Source: Deinandra increscens subsp. villosa
Taxonomy: Eukaryota > Streptophyta > Magnoliopsida > Asterales > Asteraceae
Direction: 5' to 3'
Assembly: GCA_039602395.1 (NCBI GenBank)
Contig: JBCNJP010000003.1
Span: forward strand, 19,616,956 to 19,680,955
Length of the DNA: 64,000 nucleotides
Positions 43,728 through 54,724 of the stretch are shown piece after piece (positions within the stretch are counted from its first letter, which is position 1; each line of letters opens with the position of its first letter). A program made the translations under genes and the position numbers. Below the pieces are notes generated by a model, which searched no databases, had not been told where the DNA came from, and saw nothing but the letters and a program-made list of their open reading frames with translations.

Positions 43728-45625
43728 TGAGAGTGACCCATCTTTGGGTTTCCTGGGTAAACTTCGGGTTATTCCGGGTAGGTTCAAGCATCGGAGAGTT
43801 AAACAGTGGTCGTACTTGTTAAAGATGGTTGCTTTATGGCTTAGGAGGTTAATTGATAGTTGTGCTAGGAGAAACCGGGTGGAGTCTGGTGTTTTTGTGC
43901 TGAAAGATGTGAAATCGAAACCTCCAGATGTTTTGGGAGGTTGTGTGATGTTTAGAGTTGAATGATAAGTGCCGGGTTTGTATATTCTGTATTTGTGATT
44001 TAAATTTCTGCAAATTTTTCGTTTTTCGTGTATTTTGCGTCTTTTGGTTTCGTGTTTTGTGTTCGCAGGTGATTTTGGAGATTCGTGCTATGAGCAATTT
44101 GAGGATGTGCAGGTCAAATTTGAAGTTTTGGCTGAGAATTTCGACTGGAGGAGCTGGTATGTGAAAAAGGAGATAGAAGAATTTTTGGGTCAAATTCCAA
44201 AAAATTCTCTGGAAATCACGCTCCAAGCGTATCGCCTGGAGGTTGGTAGGTTATAGGCGATACGCTTGCATCCTTTGGCGGGCCGGTTGTGTGCAGCTCT
44301 AGGCGTATCGCTTGGGAGATTCAAGGTTGTAGGCGATACGCCTAGGGGAGGTAAGTCAGGAAAATTTCAAATTTTCAATTTTTATATTCTTTCTGTTTAC
44401 CGGAGTTGGTGGATCGTTGTTGGTTGCTGTGCTGGATCTCTGGGGTTTCAGGTGAACACGTTTCTACTTGTTTTATTTTATTTATTTTACTTCTGCTTTA
44501 TTTTTTGTTCCATTCCACATTGAGGGCAATGTGTGATTCAAGTGTGGGGATGGGATACTTTCGTATATAGTCTTGAGTCTTTTATTTTTAGTGTTTTTAA
44601 CTCAGGAAAAATTGAAAAAAAAATTGAAAAATTGTTCAAAAATGTCCAAGATTCTGGCTGCAGTTAATGGAAAATGATAGTAAAACTGGGAATTGATGTT
44701 CTAATTTTGTGCTTAAATGTTTAATTAATGATTAATTTGGGAAAAGTGGATAAGTTTGGTTGAATGGAAAGCATTTCTAATTTATGATGTGTCGGTAGGC
44801 CCAGCTGACCTAGGAGTATCTTAAATTGCCTATGTGTTTATTGTTGTATAAATATGCTAATCAGTCTGTTAGTGGTTTCCCATTTTAGGAGTGATAGGAA
44901 TACTGAATCTGATGATTAGGAGGGAAGAGACCGCTTTAGGCTAGATACTCCTATGTCCTTAGAATTTCAAATGAGCATGTAGTTAATAATTTGGCTAATG
45001 AATTAGAGTGAAGGGGCAGAATACTCATGTACAAACTAAGGATAGTATCCCGTGGTAAGTACCTCTGATGATGTTCCTGATCTCGCGGGAAAAATACTCA
45101 TGTATGATTTCGGGGGTAAGACCTTGTGAAAAAATACCTCTGATGATGTCCGTTGGTAATTTTAGGTAAAAGTGACCAATTATAGAAAAAAAAAAGAAAA
45201 AAAATGATAGCTTAGAGGAATAAATGCTCAGGAATTTGCATATAAATAATTAGTTATTCTTTGGACATCTTAGTATCTGGTTTAAGGGGGGTGTGGAAAA
45301 ATAAATTCGAATCATTTATACCCTTTGCTTTGACTGAATTTGATTTGGTAGGAGGTTGAACTTGACCTTTCTTTAGTGGGATCCATTGCGACTGAGCTTA
45401 TATTCGGTAATTTCATAAACACATGGGGGCGAAAGAAAAGGTTGGTGGTTGGGTTTAATCGGATCGAAATATCGACAATTGTAGTTAGGGTGTTATTACA
45501 TTATGGAATGTGGAATTGTATGGTGGCTGTTAATTTTAAATGTTAAATGTTTAGAGTCAAGCTCCTGGTTATGATTCCATTGCAGTATTTTTCGAGGACG
45601 AAAAAAGAGTCAGTGTGGGGATATT
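43728..45625 (+). mobile_element. 3' internal region of a Tat/Athila-like gypsy element
   Basis: No domain is recognisable. The segment ATTGAGGGCAATGTGTG followed by CAAGTGTGGGGATGGGA (about 44519-44552), the TTCGAGGACGAAA motif near 45590 and a purine-rich GTGTGGGGATATT directly before the LTR are typical of the region between pol and 3' LTR in these elements. A short open frame at 43744-43965 has no known match. Two inverted GCGTATCGCC/GGCGATACGC pairs lie at 44227-44265 and 44303-44342. Confidence 0.5.
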
Positions 45626-47248
45626 TGATGTGTTGCAAACACATCCCCTTTTCTTATATCTTTTGTATGTGTTTGAGTCAAGTTTGAGTCGGTTTTCTTT
45701 AGTTTTATCTGTTTTTAGTTAAGTTGAGTCTTCGAGTCAGTTATTCATGTAATTCTGAGTTTTACAGGTTTTGTATGAAATCCCGAGGCTAAGTATGGAG
45801 TTGGAGCTTTGAAGAAGAAATTAATGAAGAAGTGCTGAAGGAAGGTCCCCAGGCGTATCGCCTGGGGAGTGAAGTGTAGCAAGCGATACGCGCGCCAGGA
45901 GAAAGTCAACAAGGTCTTAAGTCGGTTTGACCGACTAAATTGTCGTGTAATGGTGTCCATGCGTATCGCCTGAAGAGAAGAGAGCAGCAAGCGATACGCT
46001 TGCTGCCTATTATTCCGGAAACTTTGCTTAATCGATTTAAATAGATCTTTAGGGTTTAGTTTCGTCATTCTTCGACTTCCAGACGGCTAAGAGCGATTGA
46101 GAGGCGATTTGAGGAGCAGAGAGAGCAAGGATCAAAGGGGAAATCAACGGTGGATCAATCTTTCATCATCAAAGCGATAACGGTTTCATCTTTTCTCGTT
46201 GAATTTGTTGCTATTATCATGTTCAGTGTTCAAGCTTTAAACTTTATTATGATTTCTGTAACTGAGATGATTGTTGGCTAAACTTTGATTGCCACCTAGA
46301 CTCGTATGATGAATTTGACCTTTTGACTATTTTATTCGGTTTTTGACTAATTGATTGATGCTACAATTCTATTCAATTCCAATGATTATTATGATTTGAT
46401 GCATATGTGTGTTATGATCAGTATATTAGTTGATTGTTGGTGCTTAATTTACCCGCGAATGTCTTTCGGTTTAGGTAGATTAACTAAAGTAGTTAACTTT
46501 AGGGTTAATTGCTGAAGTGTAGTTAAAGTTCTCTTAGCTATTGCATTGATAATTAATTGGTAGTCTGGTTGTAATGTGCTGCTAAACTAAAGACTTAAAA
46601 GGTATAGGTTTAACGGGTAGTCGGGTTGGTTGAAGTCTTGGGGTTGCATTGTCTCAAAAGGAAGTGTCCTAGGGTTTTGTCTAGCTTGCTATTCCGTGTC
46701 AGTCATGATAGTTATTGATAGCTCCGGTTAGTCTAGGTGTGCCTTAGGTATATCCGAGGGTGGCTAGGGTAATTGAAGTGGGAAGGACTTAAAAGGTGAA
46801 CCCTTGTTCGAGCGTTAGGATTGCATGCTAGGAAGGACTTAAAAGGTGAACTAGCCACCATCAGATTAGTCAAGCCGAGTGAAGTTGTCATTAGTGATTA
46901 GGATTCTGAGTCTAGGTGGTATCTTTCTCTGTCTCTGAAGGTTGTTAGTTGATTGTTTGCTGCTCGTTTGCTAGTTGTGTGCTTTAGGTAATTTTAGTTA
47001 ATCCAATTCTCAATTCAAATCAAATCAATTTACTCAAATTTCCATTTCTTAGGTCTAGGTTAATTCTTGTCTAAAGTAGTGTCCTTAGGTTCGATATCCG
47101 GTCTTGCCTTAGCTATTCTACTATCCGATAGGTACACTTGCCTTAGGGTTCGGGCTAGTTTAGGTATTTTCGGTAAAATTAGGTGTGTCTAGGTCTAGTT
47201 TAGGTCTAGGTTTTTATAGTAGTTTTTAGAGTCGTTCCGAACACATCA
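45626..47248 (+). mobile_element. Large gypsy 3' LTR (1,623 bp)
   Basis: Starts TGATGTGTT and ends AACACATCA, a perfect 9-bp terminal inverted repeat with canonical TG...CA. It follows a purine-rich PPT. Two more GCGTATCGCC-type inverted pairs lie at 45852-45891 and 45961-46000. The flanking sequence on the right belongs to a copia element, so this element inserted into it or lies against its broken end. Confidence 0.8.
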
Positions 47249-47512
47249 ATCGTAAACACACTTAAATTGAAAATTAAAATCATAAAACACTTAATTTGGT
47301 TTTTAATCTCTTTGAACTTAAGTTAAAAATTGATGGTGTTTGTGAACTTTGATGAGCATGTGTTTAAATCAATTATTCTCCATAAAGTTTAAATTAAAAT
47401 TTTTGTGAAATTCAAAAGTAAAATTTGTTTTTCAATTAAACTTCGTCAAGGGTTGATAAAATTAATTGCTCTTTAACGAACAAGTCTGATGCATTTGTCT
47501 TGTCCTTCTCAG
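47249..47512 (+). promoter_or_regulatory. Upstream region of the extra ORF with splice acceptor
   Basis: 264 AT-rich bases without coding signal, ending in the pyrimidine-rich acceptor TTGTCTTGTCCTTCTCAG directly before ATGGCAGAAG at 47513. I infer that this is the end of an intron from which the downstream ORF is expressed. Confidence 0.6.
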
Positions 47513-50056
47513 ATGGCAGAAGAGATGCTTATCGAAGACATAAAATATGAACAGGATCACTGTATGCCTGCTTATCTGGAAGACCCGCCAGAAAAATACA
47601 TGGAGTTATTCTACTCTCTGGTGACTGGGATGAACACATGTAAAATCAACCATGCACTAAGGACGAATGTACTCATTGATGAGATGCTGGTCAGGGAATT
47701 TTGGGGTACTGCTAGGGCAAACTCCGACAAGTCAAGGATTACCGCTATGGTCAAGAACAGACAAATTATTATTGAGGAAGAAGATATAAGGCAAGGGCTG
47801 AACATTACTGATGATGCTTCACATCCTATCAAGTATCCGAAGGAGGTAGTTCTGGCAGGTGCGCAATCAATGGGGTATGAAGGAAAATTTCCGCCCATCT
47901 TTAAGAAGCTTCTGCCGCACTACTGGAGGTGTCTAGCGCATTACATGCAGAAATATTTCCTTGGCAAGAGAACGAGCTTCGATCAGCTGAATCAGCTACA
48001 TGGAACAGCCTTCGTTGCATTGGCCTTAGATTGGGATTTTAACTTTTCAAAGATGATGCTGATTGATTGGATAGGCAATGCAGAACTGAGTGCCAGAGAA
48101 CAGTTTTTAATGACACCAAGGTTTGTCCAAATGGTGGTGATGAAGAAGTATCCAATGATTGAGGAGAGGATTGGGAAACTAGATGTGAAGGTAATGGACA
48201 TCGGAGTTTTTGGCCTGCAAACCCAAGATAGACCGGGTAAGCAATCTTTTGAAGGTAGACTGGAGTGGGCTAAGAGGGGTGCGTTCCCAGAGGTTGCAAG
48301 GGAACAAGTGATGGATGATTCTGAGCCAGAAGCTGACGTGCCGGTTGTGAATGCTATAGTGGCTGAAGACCAAGACTTAACAGCAACTCCGACTGTTAAT
48401 GTACAAGAAGAAGATGCAATCATACCCTCCGATGAAGAGAATGTAATGGATGATATTCTCGCTGGCCAGGAGATTACTGATGATGATATTTACGGGAATC
48501 TGGGGCCCCTTAACCTTAAAAGGTCAAGGGATGACATGATCGGATCGTCAGGCAGTGATACAACCCCTCCTGAGCTGAATCTGGATGCTGAAGATGTTCT
48601 TGTAGAACCAATTCCAGCACGTGAACCTTCACCTAGAAAGAGGTCGGATCCAAGAAGCATCAGATTCAAGCTATCAAAGACCAGCTCAAGCATTTTATTA
48701 GTGCATCCAGCTGGGCCCAGTTCTGAGGGTCCCAGTACTCAAGAAGAAGCAGTTGCTGAAACTGTTCTAGATCAACCAGCTCCTGCTCAGACTGATTCAT
48801 CGCTTCTAACCGAACATAGCCCAGTTCGGGAAGAAAGTCAATTCATAGAGGTTGATCACACTTTCGCTGTTCCAAGCCCAGTGAAAGTGAGCGCAACACC
48901 TGTCTTAACTCAGCCTACAGCTGCTCCTAGCTTCAGGCCATTTCAAGCAGCGGAGCTTCCGGTAAATATGAGGATTAGTGCTGATCCTCAGATCAATTTC
49001 CTGATCTCTCAAAACAGAATCAGAGAGAATGAGATCAAGGCTCTTCAAGCTGAAAACAAGTATATGAGAGAGAAGGAGGTGGCGGACAAAGACCGAATGA
49101 AATATCTGTACAACATGCTGGTGGACCTGAGGAAGAAGTTCGATGAATTGAAGAATGTTGTGGGGACCAACTCTTCAGGTGCTCCAGGTCAAGGTTCGTC
49201 ACAGGGTCTGCAAGGTGCTGAAGCGTTGAATGAAGACGATGGTGATGAAAACATTGAGATGTCTGACTGTGCTAGAGGAGGAAGAGTGATCTCCAAAGCT
49301 CCTGAGGGTCATGACAACTGGTTCCGAGAATTCTTTCAAGGACCAGCCCCCACTAAATATGCTTTTGATCCTGGAAAGAGCTCTATTGACAAAAAGGGGA
49401 GTTGTGAACCCATTTTGTGCTGGCATTACGACGCTGAGAAGAAATTATTTGCTGTGATCCGTGAAGGCTACAGTCCTGTTGAATATTATAGAAATCGTGC
49501 ACAATTCCATGCTTGGACTGAGCCTGAGATCAGAAATCTGCTTCGAGCTCCTTACATAAATAAGTGGAACAGCCCTGACGGAGACCTCATCAGAAACAAC
49601 TTGCTGAGCCATCTAGAAGACAACTTTGCAGATTTTGAGTTGAAAGAGGTAAGATGGAGAGAGACAGGGACTGACCCAGTGACAGGGGAGCCCATTGGTG
49701 AAGCTAGGAGGCCACCCACTAAGCGTACAAGAGTCATTAACATGTTGGACGAGATCGAAGATGGCACTCTAGTCAGAAATTTTGATTGCTGGTGTTACGA
49801 TCCGACAACACATGAAGTGGTGGTGCTATGCAAACCGATGAGGCAATTCCGATTCTATGATCCTGTGGACTTGCTAAGATTTGGAGAGCGAGACATCAAG
49901 CTCCTAGCCACCCAACCCATACTTGGAGATGAAAACGACATGGAGAATGCTATAAGGGTTGGTATCTTTGATGGAACTGCAAAGCGGATTGTAGAGAAAG
50001 GATGGTGGTTCAACAACGTTCAAAGCTCATTCAGATTCGATCTGCTGCTGCCGTAA
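47513..50056 (+). CDS. Extra (env-position) ORF of a Ty1/copia element, 847 aa
   Basis: Uninterrupted frame. The first ATG at 47489 lies in the polypyrimidine tract of a splice acceptor, so I choose the ATG at 47513 (MAEEMLIEDIKY). Residues about 20-215 resemble the N-terminal domain of ORFs in Asteraceae copia elements sometimes annotated as synaptobrevin/longin-like (KFNFSK-type motif here DFNFSKMMLIDW, then MTPRFVQMVV). The middle (about 270-480) is acidic and Pro/Ser-rich, followed by a coiled coil near 500-560 and a folded-looking C-terminus with WFREFFQGPAPTKYAF and CWHYDAEKKLFAV. No transmembrane segment stands out, so an envelope role is not supported. It sits directly before the PPT and 3' LTR, the position of the third ORF in Sirevirus-like elements. 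Function unknown. The upstream gag-pol is missing. Confidence 0.8.
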   Translation: MAEEMLIEDIKYEQDHCMPAYLEDPPEKYMELFYSLVTGMNTCKINHALRTNVLIDEMLVREFWGTARANSDKSRITAMVKNRQIIIEEEDIRQGLNITDDASHPIKYPKEVVLAGAQSMGYEGKFPPIFKKLLPHYWRCLAHYMQKYFLGKRTSFDQLNQLHGTAFVALALDWDFNFSKMMLIDWIGNAELSAREQFLMTPRFVQMVVMKKYPMIEERIGKLDVKVMDIGVFGLQTQDRPGKQSFEGRLEWAKRGAFPEVAREQVMDDSEPEADVPVVNAIVAEDQDLTATPTVNVQEEDAIIPSDEENVMDDILAGQEITDDDIYGNLGPLNLKRSRDDMIGSSGSDTTPPELNLDAEDVLVEPIPAREPSPRKRSDPRSIRFKLSKTSSSILLVHPAGPSSEGPSTQEEAVAETVLDQPAPAQTDSSLLTEHSPVREESQFIEVDHTFAVPSPVKVSATPVLTQPTAAPSFRPFQAAELPVNMRISADPQINFLISQNRIRENEIKALQAENKYMREKEVADKDRMKYLYNMLVDLRKKFDELKNVVGTNSSGAPGQGSSQGLQGAEALNEDDGDENIEMSDCARGGRVISKAPEGHDNWFREFFQGPAPTKYAFDPGKSSIDKKGSCEPILCWHYDAEKKLFAVIREGYSPVEYYRNRAQFHAWTEPEIRNLLRAPYINKWNSPDGDLIRNNLLSHLEDNFADFELKEVRWRETGTDPVTGEPIGEARRPPTKRTRVINMLDEIEDGTLVRNFDCWCYDPTTHEVVVLCKPMRQFRFYDPVDLLRFGERDIKLLATQPILGDENDMENAIRVGIFDGTAKRIVEKGWWFNNVQSSFRFDLLLP

Positions 50057-50075
50057 GTGGACTAATGGTTCATGC

Positions 50076-50087
50076 CTAGGGGAAGAT
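50076..50087 (+). promoter_or_regulatory. Polypurine tract of the copia element
   Basis: CTAGGGGAAGAT immediately precedes the LTR. Compare the similar GGGGAAGAT tract of the Gag-only element at about 37206-37214. Confidence 0.85.
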
Positions 50088-50493
50088 TGTTGGGCTAGAT
50101 TTATTTAAGGCATGAACATTAGTATTGGGCTTAGTTTATCTTTGTTTTGGGTTTGGTTAGTTAATGTATTGGGCCATGTGGGCCGATTTTGTATTGATTA
50201 TGATTAGGGCTTTTATGTTTATGATTGGGCTAGGTCTCTTGTATTGGGTACTATATAAACCCATTATGTTTATGATTGAAGCAAGCTTTTCAACACAATC
50301 AAGGTGTTTACGATTTCTGTGTTCATCCATATTTACGATCAGCTTCAACAAGTTAGGGTTTCTCATTCAAGATTCAATCTTTCTTATAGATTGAATCTAT
50401 TTCTTCTACTTGTTTCTTGAATCGATTGCATTTGAGGTTTCCGCACTCATTTGTGATTAGATATCGTGTTGACGGTTTGATCTCGGACCTACA
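50088..50493 (+). mobile_element. Ty1/copia 3' LTR (406 bp)
   Basis: Starts TGTTGGGCTAGATTT and ends CTCGGACCTACA. TATA box CTATATAAAC at 50251-50260. The last part (AGATATCGTGTT...CCTACA) resembles the end of the Gag-only element LTR (GATATCGTGTT...CCTTACA), so the two elements are probably related. Confidence 0.88.
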
Positions 50494-50499
50494 AGGAGG

Positions 50500-50717
50500 G
50501 ATAAATATTTAAGGAAAAATCTGGGGAATCCTTATATTTGAGGAAAAATCTGGTGAATTTTTAAAATTTAAGGTTTGAAGAGAGAGAAAAAGTAATGATA
50601 AAGGTATACAAAATATTATTTAATTGTGGTTGTGAATGGAAGAGAGAGAAAAAGTAATGATAAATATATAAATTATAGGGATAAGGATATGGAATTGACT
50701 GTGAATGCTCTTACAAA
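50500..50717 (-). mobile_element. Harbinger-type MITE copy, minus orientation
   Basis: Contains AGAGAGAAAAAGTAATGATA twice and ends TGTGAATGCTC followed by TTA. These are the inverse of motifs in the 40671 and 51085 copies. The left end is vague. Confidence 0.65.
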
Positions 50718-50739
50718 CTGGATCCTTATATGTAAAAAA

Positions 50740-51410
50740 ACTGATAATGTCCATTTTGTTAATTAATTCTTAATGATGAATTGATTTTTCTGTAATCCTA
50801 AACATCAATTCAATCATACAATCATCGAACACAATAGGAATTGTAAAACTTATTTAAAGTAGGGCAAACAATCTTTGAAGATGAAGTCATTTGTTGATTG
50901 TGAATTATGATGATTGTATATTAATTCCATGTATTTCTTCCTTAGTTATAGGTACCTAGAAGGAAATCATAATTGCCCCATTAATTTATTAATATTTACA
51001 TTTACTTCCATCAAATACATGTTGGGGACCACTAATGTCATAATATTAACATATTTCAATAATTATTATAAAATGACCCTAAAGCATTCACAATAGAATC
51101 CTCATCCCCATTCCTATAATTTATACTTTTATCATTATTTTTTTCTCTTTCTTCCACTCACAACCACAATTAAATAATACTTTTTATACCCTTATCATTA
51201 CTTTTTCTCTCTCTTTTTAATCACATCAAACATCAAATTTTACAAAATCATCAGTTTTTTCATCAAATATAGGGTGAACAGTAACTTTATCACTCTCCTC
51301 TACTCACAACCACTAACAACCAAACCCCAAATAATAGGAGTTTCACTCACATAATTATAGGTGCTCTACTGTGAATGCTCAGGCCACAATTATATGTATA
51401 ATTTCCAATA
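50740..51410 (-). mobile_element. Ty1/copia 3' LTR, minus strand, interrupted by a MITE
   Basis: On the minus strand GGCCAAGTGGGAGAAT (about 51428-51413) is a copia PPT, followed by an LTR-like stretch that resumes after the MITE at 51085-51391. It belongs to the degenerate pol at 51740-53356. The far end is uncertain. Confidence 0.6.
51085..51391. mobile_element. Harbinger/Tourist-type MITE (about 307 bp)
   Basis: Ends AGCATTCACAATAG and CTGTGAATGCTC. The interior has CCCATTCCTATAATTTATA and TACTCACAACCACT as in the 40671 copy. This is the most complete copy in the window. It sits inside the copia LTR. The TTA duplication is not clean here. Confidence 0.8.
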
Positions 51411-51739
51411 TTCTCCCACTTGGCCATGTGACCATTCATGATGAGTGTTAGTAAGTTTGGCTAAGATAATACCCATAAAGTTTCATGTTAAGATCTTAGC
51501 AAAAAGATACAGTCATTCGAGTTGTTTTAACACGAGGACCCCCATCAATCATACTTAAGTCTTAACATAAAACACTTAGAAAACTTTAAAACCAAAATGA
51601 CCAAAATATACAAAATTTAATTGTATAAGTGTGTCTATGTATAAATAAGTACATGCATACATTATTATAGATGATGATATTATACATTGGAGGAACTTTT
51701 AGCAAATATATCATCAAAATATTATTATCATACAAGATT

Positions 51740-53356
51740 TCTAGTAAAACTCATCTTTGTTACGAGCTCTTGAAAGACTTTGGTGGTAGACCTTTCGTCA
51801 TCGGATCCGCAATCATATTATGAGTGCTAATGTACTCGATACAAATGTTATTTTCCTCTACTCATTCTCGTATGAACAAAAACTTTGTATCAAGATATAA
51901 CCTTGCCCCGCTCGAACTGTTTACTAACAACAACACAATTGTCATAGTAAATCTTCAATGGTCTTGATATGAAGTTTACAACTTTAAGTCCACTTATTAG
52001 GTTCCACAACAAGATTCCATGGCAAGTCGCATTATAAACGCCAACATACTCTGCCATCATTGTTGAAGTCGTCGTTAAGAGTTATTTATGACTTCTCCAC
52101 GAGATAGGCCCACCTGCTAACATAAAGATATACCCCGAAGTTGTCTTTTTGTCATCTTTGCATTTGGAAAAGACGGAATCAGAATAGCCAATTACTTCTA
52201 AGTTATTTGTTCTTCTATAAGTTAGTTTGTAATCCTTGGTTCTTTGAAGATATCGCAACACCTTTTTTGCTGCTTTCCAATGATCTAGGCCAGGATTAGA
52301 TTGATAACGGCCTAGCATTCCAGCAATATATGCAATATAAGGATGCGTACAAACTTGAGCATACATCAGGCTTCCGACTACAGAAGCATAAGGTATCATT
52401 CTCATTTGTCCCTTTTCTAACTCTGTTTTCAGGCATTGAAAAGAACAGAAAACATCTCCTTTAACTACATGAGAAACTGAGGAAGAGCATTGTTGCATGT
52501 TATAATGTGTAAGCATACGATCAATATAAGCCTTTTGAGACAACCCTAATGCCCTATTTGCTCGATCACTGAATTTCAATAACGATCACATAAGAGGCTT
52601 CCCAAGATCTTTCGTGTCAAAATGACGGAAAGTAATCTCCTTGACTCATGCAACAATTCCAAATTGTTACTTGCCAAAAGAATGTCATCTACGTAAAGGA
52701 CAAGTATGACAAAATTGCTCCCACTCATTTTAAGGTAGGTACATTGGTCACTTATTTTTTATTGAAATCATTCATTTTCGTAACTTTATAAAATTTCAAA
52801 TACCATTGTCGCGATGCTTGTTTTAGACCATATATAGACTTTTTCAACTTACATACTATGTGTTCTTGACATTCAGACATAAAACTTCCGGTCGGGTCAT
52901 GAACACATCTTCATGTAAATCACCATTAAGGAAAGCTGATTTAACATCCATTTGATGCAGCTCCAAATCAAAATGAGATACTAAGACCATAACGATCTTT
53001 AAGGAATCCTTTTGAGATACAAGAGAAATGGTCTCCTGGTAATCGATTCCTTTCTTTTGGTTATAACCTTTTTGCAACCAAACATGCTTCATATCGTTTG
53101 ATGTTTCCATTTAGATCCAACTTGGTTTTATAAACCCTCTTGCATCCTATGGGCTTCACCCTCTTAGGTAGTTCAACCAGTTCCCAAAAATTATTTTTAC
53201 TCATGGAATCAAGCTCATCAATCATAGCTTCATCCCACTTAGACGATTGGTCACTACTAACGGCTTCACTATAGGAGGTCGGATCGTTATACTTTCCTAT
53301 GCCGATGTCTGTATCCTTAAGATTGGTTATGTAATCATCAAAACTAACAGGTCTTC
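51740..53356 (-). pseudogene. Degenerate Ty1/copia RT and RNase H
   Basis: Minus strand, in order. A linker before RT at 53340-53110 (SSKWDEAMIDELDSM, KPIGCKRVYKTKLDLNGN). RT at 53110-52600 with GIDYQETISLVSQKDSLKIV, ELHQMDVKSAFLNGD and KKSIYGLKQASRQWY, then, after frame breaks, the catalytic YVDD box encoded near 52690-52702. The RT tail and RNase H lie at 52579-51740 (AYIDRMLTHYNMQ, YASVVGSLMYAQVCTHPYIA, VIGYSDSVFSKCKDDKKTTS, GYIFMLAGGPISWRS). Several stops and shifts inactivate it. Its 5' part is cut at 53357 by a gypsy LTR. Confidence 0.92.
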
Positions 53357-53357
53357 T

Positions 53358-54400
53358 GTCACAACCCCAAAATCCATTCGCGGAGTATCACCGCAATTGG
53401 GAGTGTGACCGACCAGGATCTGAGTCGCCAGACACATCGAACACTCTATATGCTCGACAAAACGTTTAAAAATCATTTCCATCAATTAAAGTTTTTAAAC
53501 GGTTTATCCGACTTAACGAAAGTTCTCAATGTTTAGCAGAAGCATCTCATCAGAGTTTTAATCAAGTTTTGCATAAGCGACAATTAAACATAATAGTTCA
53601 AAATGTCTTTTGCCCAAGCGACAAAAGATAGTTAAATGTTTACAAACATGCAAATCACACAATGAATGATCCTAAACGTGCTCCTTAGCGTACCTCCTAA
53701 GGACCTGAGAAGAATAATACTAAAAAGTGTCAAAGAAAGGTTGGTGAGTTCAAAAGTTAAAAGCGGATAAATAAAAATTTATCAAGAACTGTAAATAACC
53801 GGTCACCCTCACGAGGCCTAACCCAAGAAGGGACTTCACCCTGAAAAGCTTATTTACATACCCGTGGATAGCTAGTCCATAAGATTTTTGTAACACCATA
53901 GGGTTCATGACACCATTACTGACAGTTAGTTTGCCTTCTAACCATACAATTTGCAAGTATTACCAAGCTAGAGATAATATAATACCCAGTGGTCGAGTAG
54001 GGCTTGTTAGGCCAAGTAGATTTACCTCATAATTCTCCGTTATCAAGTATTCATGGTTCACTAAAGCATAATGACTTTCAGCAAACAGATTCATGCATGA
54101 TTTTAGGGTTGGTTATTACTCCTAAACTCATTTATTACCATCCGCCACCTTTAGGCCAATTCTCTCATGCTAGCCAGCAACCCCGTGTGCCTCCATGCCG
54201 CCACAAATCACCTACTCAAGTATTTACGGTTCTTCAAATGCGACGTGCCTCCAACCGCTCATAGTTGTTAATGCTTCTACCCCACATGCTTATATCACGC
54301 ACATGCCTCCTTACACGCTTATGGACTTTGCTTAACCACCCTTGCATGTTGCATGGTGGCTCGAGCAGCGCAAGCAATTCCAAGCCTAATGATCAGATGA
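53358..54400 (-). mobile_element. Gypsy-type LTR, minus orientation
   Basis: Begins on the plus strand TGTCACAACCCC, the inverse of an LTR 3' end GGGGTTGTGACA. About 385 bp in, the inverse strand reads GAACTCACCAACC, as in the 3' parts of the LTRs at 1-458 and 21600-23629. It interrupts the copia pol, which does not resume at the right border. The other end is not defined. Confidence 0.55.
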
Positions 54401-54595
54401 TTTGGGACGTATATTGACTTTGGTCCCGACGTTTTGAAAAATGGGTGTTAGGCCACGTGTCATGTACATGTGGTATTTTTTTCAGGCTTAAGCGCAGGTG
54501 GTCAGCTTTTAAATCACTTTTAGAGTTTTTGACTTTGGCCACAGCGTTTTGGAAATGGGTGGCCCGCCCCGAAGCGCGGGCGGGTCACCATCTTG
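54401..54595 (+). mobile_element. Possible Helitron 3' terminus
   Basis: A GC-rich hairpin (GGCCCGCCCCGAAGCGCGGG, then CGGGTCACC) is followed closely by CTTG at 54592-54595 and a T-starting flank. This mirrors the 3' end of the insert at 7351-11293. No 5' end was identified. Confidence 0.4.
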
Positions 54596-54658
54596 TTATA
54601 AATACAAACTTAAATGATAACAAGACGTGTTATTATTTATTGCAATATTCAAAACTAG

Positions 54659-54663
<5 letters not shown>

Positions 54664-54722
<59 letters not shown>
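54664..54722. repeat. (TA)n microsatellite
   Basis: Nearly 30 uninterrupted TA units at the left edge of the third AT-rich family copy. Confidence 0.98.

Positions 54723-54724
<2 letters not shown>

Noticed and set aside
43127..43791. Several long open frames across the second N run
   Set aside because: Artifact of the 500-N gap.
47992..48423. 143-codon minus-strand frame inside the extra ORF
   Set aside because: Shadow of the 847-codon plus-strand ORF in another frame.
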